Source of the DNA: Sporosarcina ureae
Lineage (GTDB): Bacteria > Bacillota > Bacilli > Bacillales_A > Planococcaceae
Direction of reading: 5' to 3'
DNA: 64,000 nt
Assembly (NCBI RefSeq): GCF_002109325.1
Contig: NZ_CP015348.1
Coordinates: 2,791,501 to 2,855,500 of the forward strand
This document shows, piece after piece, positions 63,540 to 64,000 of the stretch (position 1 is the stretch's first letter; each line of letters opens with the position of its first letter). The position numbers and the translations under genes were made by a program. Below the pieces are notes generated by a model that saw nothing but the letters and a program-made list of their open reading frames with translations, did no database searches and had not been told where the DNA came from.

Positions 63540-64000
63540 GTGAAACGAATATTCGGACTACTGGCAACAGGTTTACTTGCCCTATCGATAGCACAACCCG
63601 CTTTTGCAGATACCGACAGAACGTTCAACGACGAAAGTATCTATGATTTACTTGTCGACCGCTTCAATAACGGACTAGGAACGAATGACACGGAAGTCAA
63701 CGCACAAGACCCGAGTAAATTTAACGGGGGAGACTTTGCTGGAATTAGCAATCGATTGGAACATTTGATCGATATGCATTTTACGATGATTTCGGTCGGA
63801 CCGGTTTTCAAAACGGCTTCTTATGATGGCAATGAAGTCCTTGACTATAACGAGATTGAGCCGCACTTCGGTACTACGGAAGAGTTTATTGCATTGATTG
63901 ATGAGATGCATGCGAATGATTTAAAAATCATGGCGGACTTCCCGCTAGTAGGTGAAGTAAATGATCCCGCTGTCCAGGATGAACTACTGAAATCAGCTGT
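63540..64000 (+). CDS. Secreted alpha-amylase-family enzyme, N-terminal part
   Basis: The frame starts at GTG 63540 after GAGGAGG and runs off the right edge with 153 codons visible. It has a signal peptide (RIFGLLATGLLALSIAQPAFA) and the first glycoside hydrolase family 13 features: the start of the barrel (IYDLLVDRFNNGLGTND) with a calcium-type NDTEVNAQDPSKFNGGDFAGI loop and the DLKIMADFPLVGE strand. A DxxxxH element of region I is altered here (MADFPLVG instead of VDVVxNH), and the catalytic residues lie outside the window, so activity cannot be judged. Confidence 0.85.
   Translation, partial: MKRIFGLLATGLLALSIAQPAFADTDRTFNDESIYDLLVDRFNNGLGTNDTEVNAQDPSKFNGGDFAGISNRLEHLIDMHFTMISVGPVFKTASYDGNEVLDYNEIEPHFGTTEEFIALIDEMHANDLKIMADFPLVGEVNDPAVQDELLKSA

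Overview
The window looks like a chromosome segment of a motile, naturally transformable, low-to-mid G+C Gram-positive rod of the Bacillales, most likely a Planococcaceae member such as Sporosarcina. The evidence is gene content and order: comK, hpf-secA-prfB-cccB-ftsE-ftsX-ctpB-minJ-csbA, addB-addA, and the kip/pxp 5-oxoproline cluster all match the Bacillus-type layout. Genus is inferred, not proven. No rRNA, tRNA or CRISPR array was seen.

Positions 1-16040 are accessory. An IS21-type transposase fragment runs off the left edge. A complete IS66 element (629-3080) with 22-bp inverted ends and an exact 8-bp target duplication splits a HEPN-like gene at codon 14; without the element and one duplication the gene reads through. 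A putative AbiC-type membrane protein follows, then two unrecognised glycine-rich membrane proteins. Next come a LicA/choline-kinase-like protein, a YjjG-type phosphatase and a class I glutamine amidotransferase. An overlapping gene pair, a WHH-motif HNH nuclease and a coiled-coil protein with a possible RelE-like end, sits between two copies of an amidotransferase-flagellin segment. The left flagellin copy is a short remnant and the right amidotransferase copy is broken. The intact flagellin carries an unusual central beta-rich domain.

Positions 16170-25650 are metabolic: kipR, kipA/kipI (pxpC/pxpB), pxpA, an NRAMP-type transporter and ycsI for 5-oxoproline use, with a 17-bp motif repeated in inverted orientation in the divergent promoter region. 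Then come 3-hydroxybutyrate dehydrogenase, a GntP-type permease, a CcpA-type site and a PAS/AAA+/Fis regulator that lacks the GAFTGA loop.

Positions 25650-36400 hold comK, a zinc-ribbon microprotein, a sigma-like factor, two paralogous chemoreceptors flanking two YjcZ-type microproteins, then flaG-fliD-fliS-fliT and a PilZ protein. Sigma-D-like promoters precede one receptor and flaG.

Positions 36420-64000 are conserved core: hpf with a sigma-B-like promoter, a 232-bp tandem repeat, secA, prfB with its programmed +1 frameshift, cccB, ftsEX with an M23 peptidase, an Lgt-like membrane protein, a thioredoxin-like protein, ctpB, minJ, csbA, azlCD, a TVP38-type protein, a repeat-rich 1-kb gap, addBA, a DUF418 protein, an FAH-family enzyme, yisL, two small membrane proteins and the start of a secreted alpha-amylase. 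A GC-rich palindromic repeat family of about 90-175 bp recurs at eight places.
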